Positions 37,128-49,500 of a stretch of DNA of 64,000 nucleotides are shown in pieces. Source of the DNA: Cavenderia fasciculata (Eukaryota; Evosea; Eumycetozoa; Acytosteliales; Cavenderiaceae). The notes beneath the pieces were generated by a model that searched no databases, was not told where the DNA came from, and worked only from the letters and a program-made list of their open reading frames with translations. The stretch lies in assembly GCF_000203815.1 (NCBI RefSeq), contig NW_004457718.1, positions 124,001 through 188,000 on the forward strand, given 5' to 3'. Position 1 is the first letter of the stretch. Every line of letters starts with the position of its first letter. A program made the position numbers and the translations under genes.

Positions 37128-38350
37128 TTAGCTGGCTAAGAGAGTTAGAATGGCAACATGTATACAGATGACACCAACAACAAAATGAGAGAAGGATGAA
37201 GCGTTGAGAATATAAGCAGAGGAGGAAGGATCGGATATTGATTGGCTGTCAGTGGGAATATCATAGCTTGTGCCATTGGATTGAACTACTAATCCATTAA
37301 CAAAAATAGAGAGATATTTGTCATAGTCTGCCTTGTTAAAGTCTGAACTATTTGAATTACTATACATTTAAAAGAATAAACATAAATATTGAGTAAATAA
37401 ATAAATGATTTGGTTCTATTTATAAATATTAACTTACAATTCGCGAAGTGAACTTACCAAACCAGGGAGATAATCATAAACATTATGTTTGGAAAGAGAT
37501 GGATAAACTCTTATACGGTTAAGATGAAAATGTTTGATTTACAAAATTACTATATATATATATATACGTCGTATTGATAATGAGGATATTACTGTACTGC
37601 ACCGTGGTGAGGTACCTTTGAGTGATAACGACGAAAACATACACGTCTACGGAATGATCCATCATGAATTGGTATAGAATAAAGATTATCAGAAAAAATA
37701 TCAAATAATCCGTCAACAAAATAGTTACTACAAGAGACTGTAACATTGACCATCATTGCTTGAGAAATTTCAAATTGGCTATTACCTATTAATAAATAAA
37801 TAAATAAATAAATATTCTCATGTGTATGTTTTGTTTTGTTTCAACTTACTACAATTTAGAGTCATGGAATCTACTACCGATCTGATATACACACTTATAA
37901 TCTACCATTTCTGTTGGGACTAATGAACGCATGCATGTTAGTTTTGTTGGGTTGTAGAGACATAATAATATTATTCTTTTTTCTTTCTTTCTTATACATA
38001 CGAACAAGGTTAATGTTAAATAGTATATCTTGATAGCCAGATGTAGCATTTGGTGGCGTTGCTGTTGTACCGGTTACGAATCGAACTATGTTACGGAATT
38101 GTGGTTTGGTGTAGATGGTAGAGAGGTCAAGTCAAAGTTGAATATGGCATCGACAATGTCATAGTACAATGTACCTTGTGTTTGGAATTGAATACAATCA
38201 GTTTCATATGGAGGATAACCTTCATCCATTTGAGTCTTGCTATTCAAACGAAGATCTACACTTTGTTCAATCACAACATCACCATCGAATTGGAGTTTAA
38301 CACCCGCTGCTAAATTCAACAGAGTGTTGTTGAATCCTACGATATAGTCA
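37128..38350 (-). pseudogene. Decaying gene for a secreted, C-terminally anchored protein
   Basis: Several protein-like exons lie in order on the minus strand but cannot be joined into one frame. They are: GFNNTLLNLAAGVKLQFDG at about 38337-38130; then, after a shift near 38120-38135, PQFRNIVRFVTGTTATPPNA to a GTATGT donor; then MVDYKCVYQIGSRFHDSKL; then FEISQAMMVNVTVSCSNYF; then a block with YDYLPGLVSSLREL; and a last exon, 37359-37128. The last exon ends in a hydrophobic, GPI-type tail (HFVVGVICIHVAILTLLAS). No start codon or signal peptide is found in frame upstream. Some splice sites are intact (37438/37359). The family is not recognised. Sequencing error at one position is possible but would not explain all breaks. 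Confidence 0.5.
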
Positions 38351-38880
38351 TTGTTATTGAATTAAAATATTAATATATATTTATATTAATATATATTTAT
38401 ATATATATATTAAAATATTAATACTAATTAGAATTCTACATCTACTTTTGTGATACAATCATTCTTTAATTCCAACAGTAGTAGTAGCCTCCCTTCAAAT
38501 ACAAGATTGATCGAGAATGGTTAAAAATAAAGGATCCTTTACAAATGTTTGGGCGTGGTTGGAAATTATTGCGCAAGCACCAGGGTTTTGGATTGTAGGA
38601 TAAAGGGATTAATGGTTGTATTTTTGGTGATTATGCCGAATGATTGATAAATATATGATAGATCATCCATATCGAGTTGAAAATTTTTAATCAAGAGGAT
38701 GGTCGAGAAATGTATACATTTTATTTTACCAAGAAACAAAATAATCCATATTATAATAGATAAATATATTTTATTTTTATAAATAAAAAAATCATAAAAT
38801 ATAATGTATTGAAGTTCATTAAAGTTGAGTAGATCGTTAGAATTTTTATCATTTATTGATTCAACAAATAATATTATGCT
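38351..38880 (-). other. Gene-poor stretch with further possible coding remnants
   Basis: The minus strand shows short protein-like segments in three different frames, for example DDLSYIYQSFGIITKNTTIN, then ISNHAQTFVKDPLFLTILDQ, then NLVFEGRLLLLLELKNDC. They may be the 5' part of the decaying gene downstream. A TA-rich block at about 38367-38420 separates them from it. No intact gene. Confidence 0.3.
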
Positions 38881-39117
38881 ATGATTAAATCTCAAACGTT
38901 ACAAAGAGAGAATGACGCTTTAAAAAAAGAGAGAGGCCGTTTGAAGAAGGAGCTGCAACAAATAAAAGGGCGTAGGGGACTCAATCAGATAGATGGACGA
39001 GAATGGGAAATTGAGGAGCTGAAGAATTCCAATGCATCTTAATGAACGTTGCCAGGAATTAGAAGATTCCAATACATCCCTTAATGAACGTTTCCAACAA
39101 TTAGAAAAAGTATAGTA
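38881..39117 (+). pseudogene. Fragment of a coiled-coil gene with an internal duplicated unit
   Basis: An ATG at 38881 opens 53 codons of charged coiled coil (DALKKERGRLKKELQQIKG) ending in TAA at 39040-39042. A second near-copy of the preceding unit follows immediately (GAATTCCAATGCATC... then GATTCCAATACATCCC...). The first copy is two bases shorter and this shift creates the stop. The second copy reads NTSLNERFQQLEK before a stop near 39115. There is no strong upstream or downstream exon. I read it as a gene relic. Confidence 0.4.
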
Positions 39118-39267
39118 TTCTATTATGTCCACAGTAAGTAGTGAACATTCAATGTTGGTCGCGCATTTTTACAAGAAAAAAAGACAACAACCAAAATAAC
39201 TCTGGTTTCATTGAGGTAGTTTGTTTCATTAGTTAGTTTATTGCTTTAATTAATGAGATAGAGATAG

Positions 39268-39298
<31 letters not shown>

Positions 39299-39306
39299 TA
39301 GAGAGA

Positions 39307-42300
39307 ATGACATCAGTCGAGAAAATACTTATTCAAGGGATACGTAGTTTCGATTATAAAGAACCAAGTGTCATTGACTTTTATAAACCATTGACTTTGA
39401 TCGTCGGTGTCAATGGTGCTGGCAAGACAGTATGTACATACTATCAAACATACAGTTGATGGAGTTGATCATTAACAATATTATATTATATTTGTTTGTT
39501 TGTTTGTTTGTTTTAGACGATTATAGAATGTTTAAAATATGCAAGTACAGGTGAAATGCCACCAAACTGTTCGAATGGTCAAGCATTTATTCATGACCCA
39601 AAGATTGCAGGAGAGGCAGAAGTAAAAGCACAGATCAAACTTAGATTCAAGACACCTAATGGTAAGCCTATCGTAGCTGCTCGGTCAATGTCGCTGATAC
39701 AAAAACCACACAACAAACAAGAGTTTAGACAGATTGATTCGTCGCTACAGAGTTTCAACAATGATGGGCAAAAAGTGAGCAAGAGTTATCGATGCAGTGA
39801 TCTCGACAAGGAAATACCAGAGTTGATGGGTGCTGCCAAACCAGTTCTCAAAAACGTTATCTTTTGTCATCAAGAAGAGTCCAATTGGCCACTCTCTGAA
39901 AGTGCAAAGCTAAAGGTCAAGTTTGATGAAATCTTTAGTGCCGTTCGTTACACCAAAGCTCTCAAATCAATCAAAGATAAAAAGAAAGAATTAAATACTC
40001 AACTTAAAGAATTTAAATTGAAATTGGAAGTTGTTGATACAAATAGAGAACATGCTCATCGAGTAAGTTAAACAATCCCTGTCACAATTAATTGTTCAAT
40101 TTCTAATTATATTTTTTTTTAAACTATTAGTTAACAAAAGAAGTAAAACAAATGGAGAATCAAGTTGTTTCATTAAAAGATTCAATTCAAAGAATGAATG
40201 AACAGTTGGGACAGAAAAGAGAGATTGTTGAAAAGATTGCAAGAGCAATGAAGAATGTTGATTCGGTGATTTCAGAGGTACAGGTAATGGAAGCAAGAAA
40301 GAATGAAATGGAAAGAAACAAAAATCAAATCTACAATTCATTGGTAGAGGTGTTTGAGGAGCCAGATGAAGAGTTGGTGTTTATGATCAAGGGATTCGAT
40401 GAAGAGGTTAATAGAATGCATTCAGCCTATCAAGAACTATCAGAGAATCAAGCAAGACTTGTACAGGAAAAGGAACAAGCTGCAAGAGAGATGAATAGAT
40501 TGGCTGTTGAAAGTGGTCAAGCCAAAGCATCTTTGACTACAAAAAAGAAAAATGAACAAGAACGTGATGCTCATATTAGTGACCTAGTCAAACGATATCA
40601 TATCATCAATGGTGAAGATGATACAAATCCATCGATTGACCAATTACTTGGGTTACTCGCAACCAAATTTCAAGAAATCAACAGTATGATTGAAGAAGAT
40701 AGAAAGAGTAATCAAGAGAGTCTCTCATCGATACAAGAAGATTTAAACAATCAAACTGGTAAAAGACAAACACTTCGTGAGAGAATACATCAATTCTCTA
40801 CTCAAATCGATGACAATAACCAAAAACTAAACAACTATGACAAAGAACGTACAAGTGTAATCAACCTAAACAAAAATCTAGAAGCATTTGCTCAACAATC
40901 AAATGTTTTACAAGATGAAATAGAACAACTAGAACAAACAACTGCCAATAGTAATAATCAATCATTGATCACTGCAAAGACAGAAGAAAAGAAATCAATT
41001 GAACAACAAATGGAAATATCAAATGACGAAATTAGAAAAATGTCATCTCATGCAACCATCATTTCAAGAATCAATCAACTTAAAAAAGATATCCTCTCCA
41101 AACAACAATTAATCGATTCAAAACTACAAGAGAATCAAGTGCAATTAAAACAGATTCTAGGTTCAAATAACCAACCAAAAGTCAATGGATTATTTCAACA
41201 ATTGATCAAATCAAAAAAGGAATTGGATGAATCCTTGTCGATCAAACAAGAGGAATTTGATGATATCAATGATCAATTAAATCGTTCAGAAAATGAACTT
41301 CGACTCTATCGTGATGAATTGTCAAAGAAAAATCAACAATTATCAACTATTAAACCAAAACTTTCAATTTTGGATCAAGATGAATTAAAAGATTTATCAA
41401 AATCAATTTCAATTTTAAATTTAAAATTACATAAATTAGAAAAGTAAGAAAATAGAAAAAAAAGAAAAAGAAAAATATTAATACTTTTAATTTACAAGAA
41501 ATTATGCAATTTTAGAATCAGAAGATATATTATATAAAGAATATATAGAAAAAGCTCATGATGAAAAAGAATGTGCATTGTGTGAAAAAGAATTAAATGA
41601 AGAATTACCACAATTTGTAGAGAAACTACAACAACATACACATGATATCCCACTTAAATTGGAAGATATCAAAAAAGAAATGAACCAGACTAGAAAACGT
41701 TATGAACAATTGGAAGCAATCAAACCTCAATACGACATTTATATTCAATTGTCAGAGACTGAAATACCACAACACAATAAGAGACAAGAAGAGATTTTAA
41801 AAAGTATTTCAAGTTTGGAACCAACTCGTCAACTCGTTACCACTGAACTCAATGAAATTAAATCAAAAAGAGAAAATTGTAACAAAATGCTATTGATTGC
41901 CGAAAGATTGGATCAGGTACAAAAGGAATCACTCGAATTAGAGGCAGATTTAAAATCAACTTCTAGTCAAATACAAAATGATAGTTTGATCGATCAAAAT
42001 GAAACTCTAGAGTCGAAAATGTCAAGATATGATCAACTTCAAAAAGAAATAGCAGTCTTGTCACGTTCTATTGACGATCTATCAAATCAATCAAAGAAAT
42101 TGGCAGAAACTTTAATGTACAAAAAACAACAACTCTTATCCTTAAAAGAAAAATTATCAAATCAAAAAGGTTCAGAACAAATTTTAGAAAGAATTAAACA
42201 ATCTGAAATTGAAACAAATAATATTATTTCACAATTGACAAAAAATTTACAGGCAAGTAAAAAAAACAAAACAAAAAAAAGAAAATAATAATATATATTT

Positions 42301-43512
42301 TATTAACTACTTATTTTTATTTTTTAGTCAACAAAACAAGAAATGAAAGAATTGGGATCATTAATTGAAATTAAACAAAAAGAAATGCAAGAAAAAACAT
42401 TAGAGAATGAAACTAGAAATAGAGAGTTGGTACAAGAAAAGACGATATTTGAACGTAAATTGCATCAATTAAGATCGGTGATTAATCAAATTGCGAGTGC
42501 AGGAGATGTTGAATTAAAGCATAAAACTATTGTGGAAGCAATCGAAACGATTGGTGTACAAATTTCAACGGTTGACCAAGACATGGCTACTGGTAGTGGA
42601 CACTTGGAAGCAATTAAAAGTCAATTGAGCGAACGTGACAAGGCCAAGCGAGCCATCACAGACAACTTGCAATACCGTCAACTCAAGCTAAACATTGAAA
42701 CAATGTTGAACCAAATCCAGAGAAAAAAGGATGTCATTGGCTCAATGATCACTGCCGAAGATGCTGCCAATCATAAAAGTCTATCTGCCGATATTAGCGT
42801 TTTAAAGAGTCGTGTTGATCAATCGACAGGTTCCGTTGAAGCACTCGAACAACAAAAGAGAAATCTTACACAAGAACTCAACAAACCTGTCTACAAGACT
42901 GTCGATGAAGTGTATCGTGACTTGTTGGTTCAAATTGAAACATTGGATTTTGTCAACAAGGATATGGATAAATATTACAAGGCGTTGGACAAGGCGTTGA
43001 TGAAATACCATACACTCAAGATGGAAGAGATCAACAAGACCATAAGAGAGTTGTGGCAATCGACCTACAAGGGCAATGATATCGACACGATCGAGATTCG
43101 CTCAGAAGAGGCAACTGGTGCCAAAAAGACACTCAACTACCGTGTGGTCATGGTCAAGGGTGAGGTTGAACTCGATATGCGTGGTCGTTGTAGTGCCGGT
43201 CAAAAGGTGCTTGCCTGTCTTATTATTCGTTTGGCATTGGCCGAAAACTTTTGTTCAAGTTGTGGTATCTTGGCACTCGACGAGCCAACCTCGCATTTGG
43301 ATCGTGCCAACATTGAAAGTTTTGCTACCGGTCTTCTCAACATTATCGAAGCACGAAAGAATCAACGTGGATTCCAACTCATTATCATTACTCACGATGA
43401 AGAGTTTGTTCAATACTTGTCTCGTGGCAATTTTGCAGATTATTATTGGCGTGTCACCAAAGATTCAAATCAACATACCTCTATTGAAAAGAAAGAAATT
43501 TCTAAAATCTAA
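39307..43512 (+). CDS. rad50: DNA double-strand-break repair ATPase Rad50
   Basis: Five exons: 39307-39429, 39517-40062, 40131-41443, 41499-42252 and 42328-43512. They total 1,306 codons plus stop, the usual Rad50 length. Walker A GVNGAGKT is at residues 34-41, directly before the first intron. About 1,100 residues of coiled coil are broken by the zinc hook CALC at about 686-689. The ABC signature CSAGQKVLACLIIRLALAE is at about 1199. Walker B ILALDEPTSHLD and a D-loop lie at about 1225-1236, and the switch His is in IIITHDEEF. It acts in the nucleus with Mre11 and Nbs1 to tether and process DNA ends. The intron at 42253-42327 starts with GC (CAG/GCAAGT), the only donor that keeps the frame. 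Confidence 0.96.
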
Positions 43513-43839
43513 AAAAATAAAGGAAAAGGAAAAGAAGAAAAAGAATCCAAGTTCTTCTTGTGTTTGTATAGATATAAATATAAATATATTCTCGATCTTG
43601 AGACGATCTTTCGAAAGGTTCGTTTTCCAATGGGAAGAAGAAGGAAGGAAGGAAGGATGCGGAAGTTATTTTTGTAATGTGTTGAGAAAAAAAAATCCAA
43701 AACAAGAAAGGAAAAGATTGGAAAGGAAAATAAGAAACGGTTTTTTGGTCCTCTGCTGAGGACGAATCTGCCTCTCTTTTTTAATCCGCCAAAGTCGAAA
43801 AAGATTGCAAAACCGTGTCTTTGAGAAAAAAATTAATTT

Positions 43840-43870
<31 letters not shown>

Positions 43871-44535
43871 GTTCGATCATCCCCCGACAACCCTCAACCC
43901 AATTTTGATAGACAGGCGTCTAAAGAGATAACATAACTACATAACTTATTCTATTAGCAAACACAAACAAACAAAACTATCATCTTCATCTATCTATATA
44001 TATATACTTTTTTTTTCGAGGCATTGTTCATTGTATTATTTATTTATCTATATTTTTTTTTTTTAGAGGCGTTCTTTTCACAGGATTTAATACTTTGTAA
44101 TAACAAACAAACAAAACAAACAAACACGAGGATTTAACAACAAGCAACACAAGAATAAGTTATATCTATATTTATCTATCTTTCTATCTATCTATTCAAA
44201 TCACATTATACAAAGTCTGAAACTTTAGTAAACAGTTTATAAATAGAACAAACAAACAAATTAATTAATTGACTACAAGACCCAACCAACAACAGCAAAA
44301 AAGACTAGTTTTATCTGTATCTATCTTTTATTTATTTTTTTAATTTTTTAATTGTATCATCTCTCTCTTTCTCTGCTGCCTTCACAAACAAATACTACAG
44401 CTATTCAATTATAATCGTTACACCAACCAACAACATATCTTTTTTTTTTTTTTTTTTTTAATCTTAGTATATACTCCTTTTCTTCTTATTCAATTTCTTC
44501 TCAAGAGATATCTTTTGATCGATTTATAAAAAGGA
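43513..44535. other. Intergenic between rad50 and the G-alpha gene
   Basis: About 1 kb without a gene. It contains a GTCCTC/GAGGAC hairpin at 43748-43763, a 29-base T run at 43842-43870, many T runs and AAAC/AAC repeats near 44100-44150, and further T runs near 44440-44460. It presumably holds the promoter and leader of the G-alpha gene. Confidence 0.6.
43842..43870. repeat. 29-base T homopolymer
   Basis: Uninterrupted T run downstream of rad50; such tracts are common in dictyostelid intergenic DNA. Confidence 0.9.
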
Positions 44536-45983
44536 ATGATGACAAACCATGTAGGTTGTTTTACTTCCTCGAGTGAGGCAAAACAAAAGAGTAAAGAAAT
44601 CGATAAGAATATCAAAAAGGAAAGCACAAGCAATGTTTTAAAACTTTTATTGTTGGGTAAGTCATAACATGATATTCAGCTTTTAAAAGTATCTTCTTAT
44701 ATTAATTAATTATAAATTGTTTCATTTAGGTGCAAGTGATTCAGGTAAATCTACATTATTCAAACAAATGAAAATTATTCAAGAAGATAATGGTGGATTT
44801 ACAAAGGATGAATTGGTTGCCTGTCGTGGCTTTGTCTATGAGAACATTATCAGTCAGATGAATGTATTGTTGGAAGAGATGTATTGTGATAGAAACAAAT
44901 TGTCTACTACCACTGTCAGTGTAGAATCTGGAACAAGTGGCATAAACAATCAACCAAATACAAACGACAACCTCAACAACACTAATAATTTTGACTATAA
45001 TGGTGAATCATCAAGCCATGATTCAACTGTCAACATGAAGTTATATATTAATGAACAACCACAACAACAACAACAACATCAACAACCAGAAAACACCACC
45101 GATAAAAAGGAAATTTTATATTTCCAAGACCCTTCCAACTTTGAAAGAGCTGCCAGAGTCATGCAGGCATACCAATTGCTTTTGGTCAACGAATTCACTT
45201 CCACTTGGACTCCCATTATCCAAGATATAAAAGAATTATGGAAATCAAAGGAAATCCAATATCAATTCAATACTCGTGAAGATGGAACAAAATATTTTCA
45301 TTTACATGATTCAACTCCATAGTATGTAATAATATTCATATTTATATATTTATTTAATTTATTAATTTATTTTGATTTATTTTTTTAGTTTTTTAAATAA
45401 TATAGATTATTATTTAAATGAAGATTTTTTACCAACTGAACAAGATGTATTGAGAATTAGAACCAAAACAACAGGAGTCACCGAGGCAGATTATCTATTT
45501 AGAGGATTGAGATTCAAGATGGTAGATGTAGGAGGACAAAAGAGTTATCGTCGAAAATGGATCCACTGCTTTGATAATGTCTCTGCCGTCTTGTTTGTAG
45601 CATCACTCAATTCCTACGACCAGGTTCTCGAAGAAGATGGTACTACCAATCGTCTCCAAGATTCTTTGTCTTTGTTTGGTGAGACTTCCAATTCAACATG
45701 GTTCACCAATAGCACCATCGTTCTCTTCCTCAACAAATCTGATTTGTTCCGCGAGAAGATCAAGAGAATCCCCCTCTCAAAGTACTTCCCCGGGTATACC
45801 GGCCCCAACAAGGCAAAGGATGCCGCCACCTATATTTTCAACCTTTTTAATTCGCAATTCAAACAACGTCGACAACTTTACTTCCATATCACCTGTGCTA
45901 TCAATACCAAAGATATCAAATTTGTTTTTCAATCAGTTGTTGATGATTTATTAAAGAAATCTTTACAAATGTTTGTATATTAG
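44536..45983 (+). CDS. Divergent heterotrimeric G-protein alpha subunit
   Basis: Three exons, 44536-44656, 44730-45321 and 45389-45983, total 435 codons plus stop, against about 350 for a standard G-alpha. The P-loop is GASDSGKST at 41-49 (standard GAGESGKS). The switch I arginine is in RTKTTG at about 261. Switch II is DVGGQKSYRRKW at about 283, the guanine-specificity motif is NKSD at about 353, and TCAIN replaces TCATD at about 405. The extra length is an Asn/Gln/Ser-rich insert in the helical domain at about residues 90-150. The start MMTNHVGC has no Gly2, so N-myristoylation is not expected; Cys8 could be palmitoylated. It probably binds and hydrolyses GTP at the membrane downstream of a GPCR, but the receptor is unknown. 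Confidence 0.92.
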
Positions 45984-46532
45984 AGAGAAAACTCAAATCA
46001 GTTTTTTTTTTTATTCACACAAAAGTTATATACATATATTAATTATTTTTTATTTTAACAAATAATAACAATAATAACAAATAATAACAAATAATATTTA
46101 TTTATTTATTTATATTTATTTATATATTTATTTATATATTTATGTCAAATTTATAATCAATCACCACCAAAAACAAAAGGTTTTAAACTAGTTACCTTTC
46201 CCATATCAAGTTGTCTCTTTTCCAAATTTTTTGAATTCTTTAAAAAAGATATTAAACCTTGTAAGTAATAAATTATATTATATTTATTGATAATTAACTA
46301 ACCCCCTTATTCTCACAATAGATAAAAGGTAAACTTGTACAACCATTTGGTATTTCTTTTGAACATCAAGATAACTTATTTCTACTCGATTGGAATAAAG
46401 CAATTGAATTATATCTTTTTATTATCGTTCAACAATGTAATGTCTCTTTTTTTTTTATTAATTCTAATTTAAAAGTTTTTCTTTAAAGTTTTTAAACTTT
46501 AAAAAAGACTCTTCATTGGTTTAAGGATTTAT
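45984..46532. other. Convergent intergenic region with a possible gene relic
   Basis: Mostly AT-rich, with a T-run after the G-alpha stop and tandem AATAATAAC repeats near 46058-46094. At about 46191-46438 on the plus strand a small two-exon-like relic can be read: PFPYQVVSFPNFLNSLKKIL, a GTAAGT...AATAG intron at about 46261-46321, then GKLVQPFGISFEHQDNLFLL. No start codon or continuation is found. I do not recognise the family. Confidence 0.35.
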
Positions 46533-49500
46533 TTAATGTTTAAGAATTAATTCTAGATCAGAATAATTTGTAGAATAGATTCTGTGCAATTGAAGATTCT
46601 TGATCAAGAATTCAATTGGACATACTTGGAACTTGGTGGATTGTTTGGTTTTTACAACTTGAGACCATTGTTCATCTGTAATATTGGCTGGCTTGGTGGC
46701 AAGGAGTGATTGTTTGGTCTTTCCAATAAAACCGAGTTGGTCGACGATGGAATGATCAATAAGCTTTGACATGGCCTCCTTTGTATCTAGTCTAACAATA
46801 CCAAGGAATTTACGAACAGCTGATTGGTCAGCAAAGTAACGTGATCCATTGAGTAAGTTGAGTTGGACGAGTAGAGGGTTCAAGAGTTCTAATCTTGCTG
46901 TGGTGGGAAGAGGAGTGTGTAGGGTAGTAAAATATTCTTCATTCTTTCTCATCAATGAACCATGTGGAATGGTTTGATGGAGTGATCCATAAATAATCTC
47001 TTGATCTACATTTCTATGATGTTGGTCATTTGTTTGATGTACATTTACCAATTTATTGATTTCTCCCATCAAACAATTTGCTAAAAAAAAATAAATAAAA
47101 TTAATATTATAATAAATAATTTGTTTTTTTTAAATTTACCTTCGGCCATTGAAACTAAAACAATAAATGGTTCTTTATCTCTATCATCTGAAACATTCCA
47201 TAAAACTAGACAATAATTGAGTGGTCTTTGGAATTCATCATCATATTGAATCTTATCAAAGTTGAAAGAGGTTGATTTTTCGACGGCATTGATAAAATCT
47301 TTGGTCACCTTGATGTTTAAACTAAATGGTGTAGTTGCACTGGTGAGCGAGTGGCTAGAGGATCCGTCGAGAGATTCGACCAGGTTGAAAAGACTAGTAT
47401 TTCTGTACATCTCTTTGACTTCAAAGATAAAATCTTTATAGAATCTCGAGTGAACATCCAATGTCTTTTTACCAGTGACAAGATCCATAAGTAATTGAGT
47501 TTGAATGTTGGCTGGACATGCCTTTCTTACACCTGGTGGTTGTTGAACCGATTCGAGTTCAATTTCAATTTCAAACTCTCGTTCTTGTTCCTCGTCGACT
47601 GGTGAGCTGTAGATCTTGACATCGTTGACCAGTTGCTTTGAACGTTGTGCAATTTCTTTGAGGAATTGGTAGTATTGACCCTTTTCATACTCTTTAGTTT
47701 CATGAGGGATGGTTCCATCAGAGTTGATGTCTTGTACGAATCGATAGGTCATTGACGAAGCTTGGTTTTCAATCACCTTGGATGCCAAGTACTCTTTGTG
47801 TTGGCCACAGTACATAGACTCGAGACGAGTGACCTCTGGAAGTGACGATAAACGAGTAAATGCCTTTCCATGTTTGACCAATTGCATGGCCGATTGTAAA
47901 CGGGCGTGTAACATTCCTTGGTGACCCCAGTGTCCAAATGCAGCGACATTGGTCTCAATGGTGTTGTTGATGGTCCAATGAAGAATGTCAACGACTCTTG
48001 GTGAAACATTGAGTTGTTCTGGGATGACAAACGAGACAGTATGACCCTTGCCAAGCTTTCTCATTCTCATACAAGCCTGAAGGAGTTTCTCTTTGGTCAT
48101 CTTTGCACCAATAGTTACAAGACCATGAGAGTGTGTGGGAAGTTTAATATCAACACCACGAGTGTGATAATCGTCTAAATAGACAATAACACGATCCAAT
48201 CTTTCGGAAAATGGTGATTGACTAAAAAGGAATTTCTTTCCATCACGATCGATTGATGTCAATTTATCATTTTCGAAAAAGAGTGCTCCATCAATCTTTG
48301 ATTGTGGTGTCTTGGCTAACCAATTTCTTGCTACTTGTTCATTTGTTTGTCCAATCATTAATGCACCAGCATCAATTAATACATTTGTAAATGAATTATT
48401 GTTGTTGTTGTTTGGTTTTGTTGTCATCTTTTGAGTAATATCTTCACCAAGTTTTAAAATGGAAACCTGATTTTGTTGATCATTTTGACCAAGAATATAA
48501 TTCAATACTTGAACATTGGTATATTTGAGTTGATTCATTTCACTCTGTTGAATGGTAAGAGGATAGAGACATTTAGTATCATTGGTACCACTAAATCCAC
48601 AAGAGATGTATTGTTTTCTTTCATCTTTTGGATTAACCAAATCCCATGGGTTGGCAAATAGTTTGGATGGATATTGTTTGGTTTCAAATGGGAATACCAA
48701 TTCATTCAACCAGAAATTGATGACTCTACAATTGTAACGGAAGAGGGTATGGAGATGACGAATCAAGGAAATGTCAGAACGAACAACACACTTGATATCA
48801 CGGTATTTTGGTTCGATGGTTTGATCGTAATCGGTCCAAGTACGATAGATATCCGATGCTTGAGTCTTGTGGAAGGTGAGTAAACGATAAAGAGCCTTTT
48901 TAAATTGTTTAAAGGTGAGGCCTTGATTATAGTAGGAGATGTGTGTGAGAATCATGGCAAACTCTGGATGTCCAAATTCACTAGTTTCAGAGGGTGTGTC
49001 CTTGGCACGGTAGGGGACAGCAAGAAGAGTGGAACTGTCACCATTTTGTTGTGATGACATGGACGAGGAGGCACTTGATCTAATACCATAATGATTGGAC
49101 CAAATCTTTTGAAGGGCATGCAACAAGACATCGTTGGAGAACAAACCACGATAGATATAGATTCTATTGAGGATCGATTCGTCATTCGTCATATCCTTGA
49201 TAATTCTTTGGTGACGAACATGTACCTCTTCTTTAATGTCTGCATCGATCCAACAGAATGCTTCCAAAACACCCAACTTTTCCTTCGATGCGTTGAATGG
49301 TAGAGTACGCATCATTCTCTTCATTAACTGGTGCATCAACTTTCTACCTTCATCAAAGTCATAGACAACAATGGTTGGGTATTGTTGAGAGTTGTTTGAT
49401 CTAAATTCAATCTTTTTCTTGTCGATTGCTCTAAAGTCTAGATTCTTGAGTTCAGATAGTACCTCTTGGATAACCTTCCAACGGTCTGATCCACCATCCA

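Noticed and set aside
38071-38100. GGTTACGAATCGAAC-like string suggesting a tRNA T-arm
   Set aside because: No acceptor stem, D-arm or anticodon arm could be placed around it, and it lies within a coding remnant (RNIVRFVTG).
43748-43763. GTCCTC-TGCT-GAGGAC hairpin followed by T-rich sequence, resembling a bacterial terminator
   Set aside because: The window is eukaryotic nuclear DNA; the stem is short and the T run is one of many. At most a 3' UTR hairpin.
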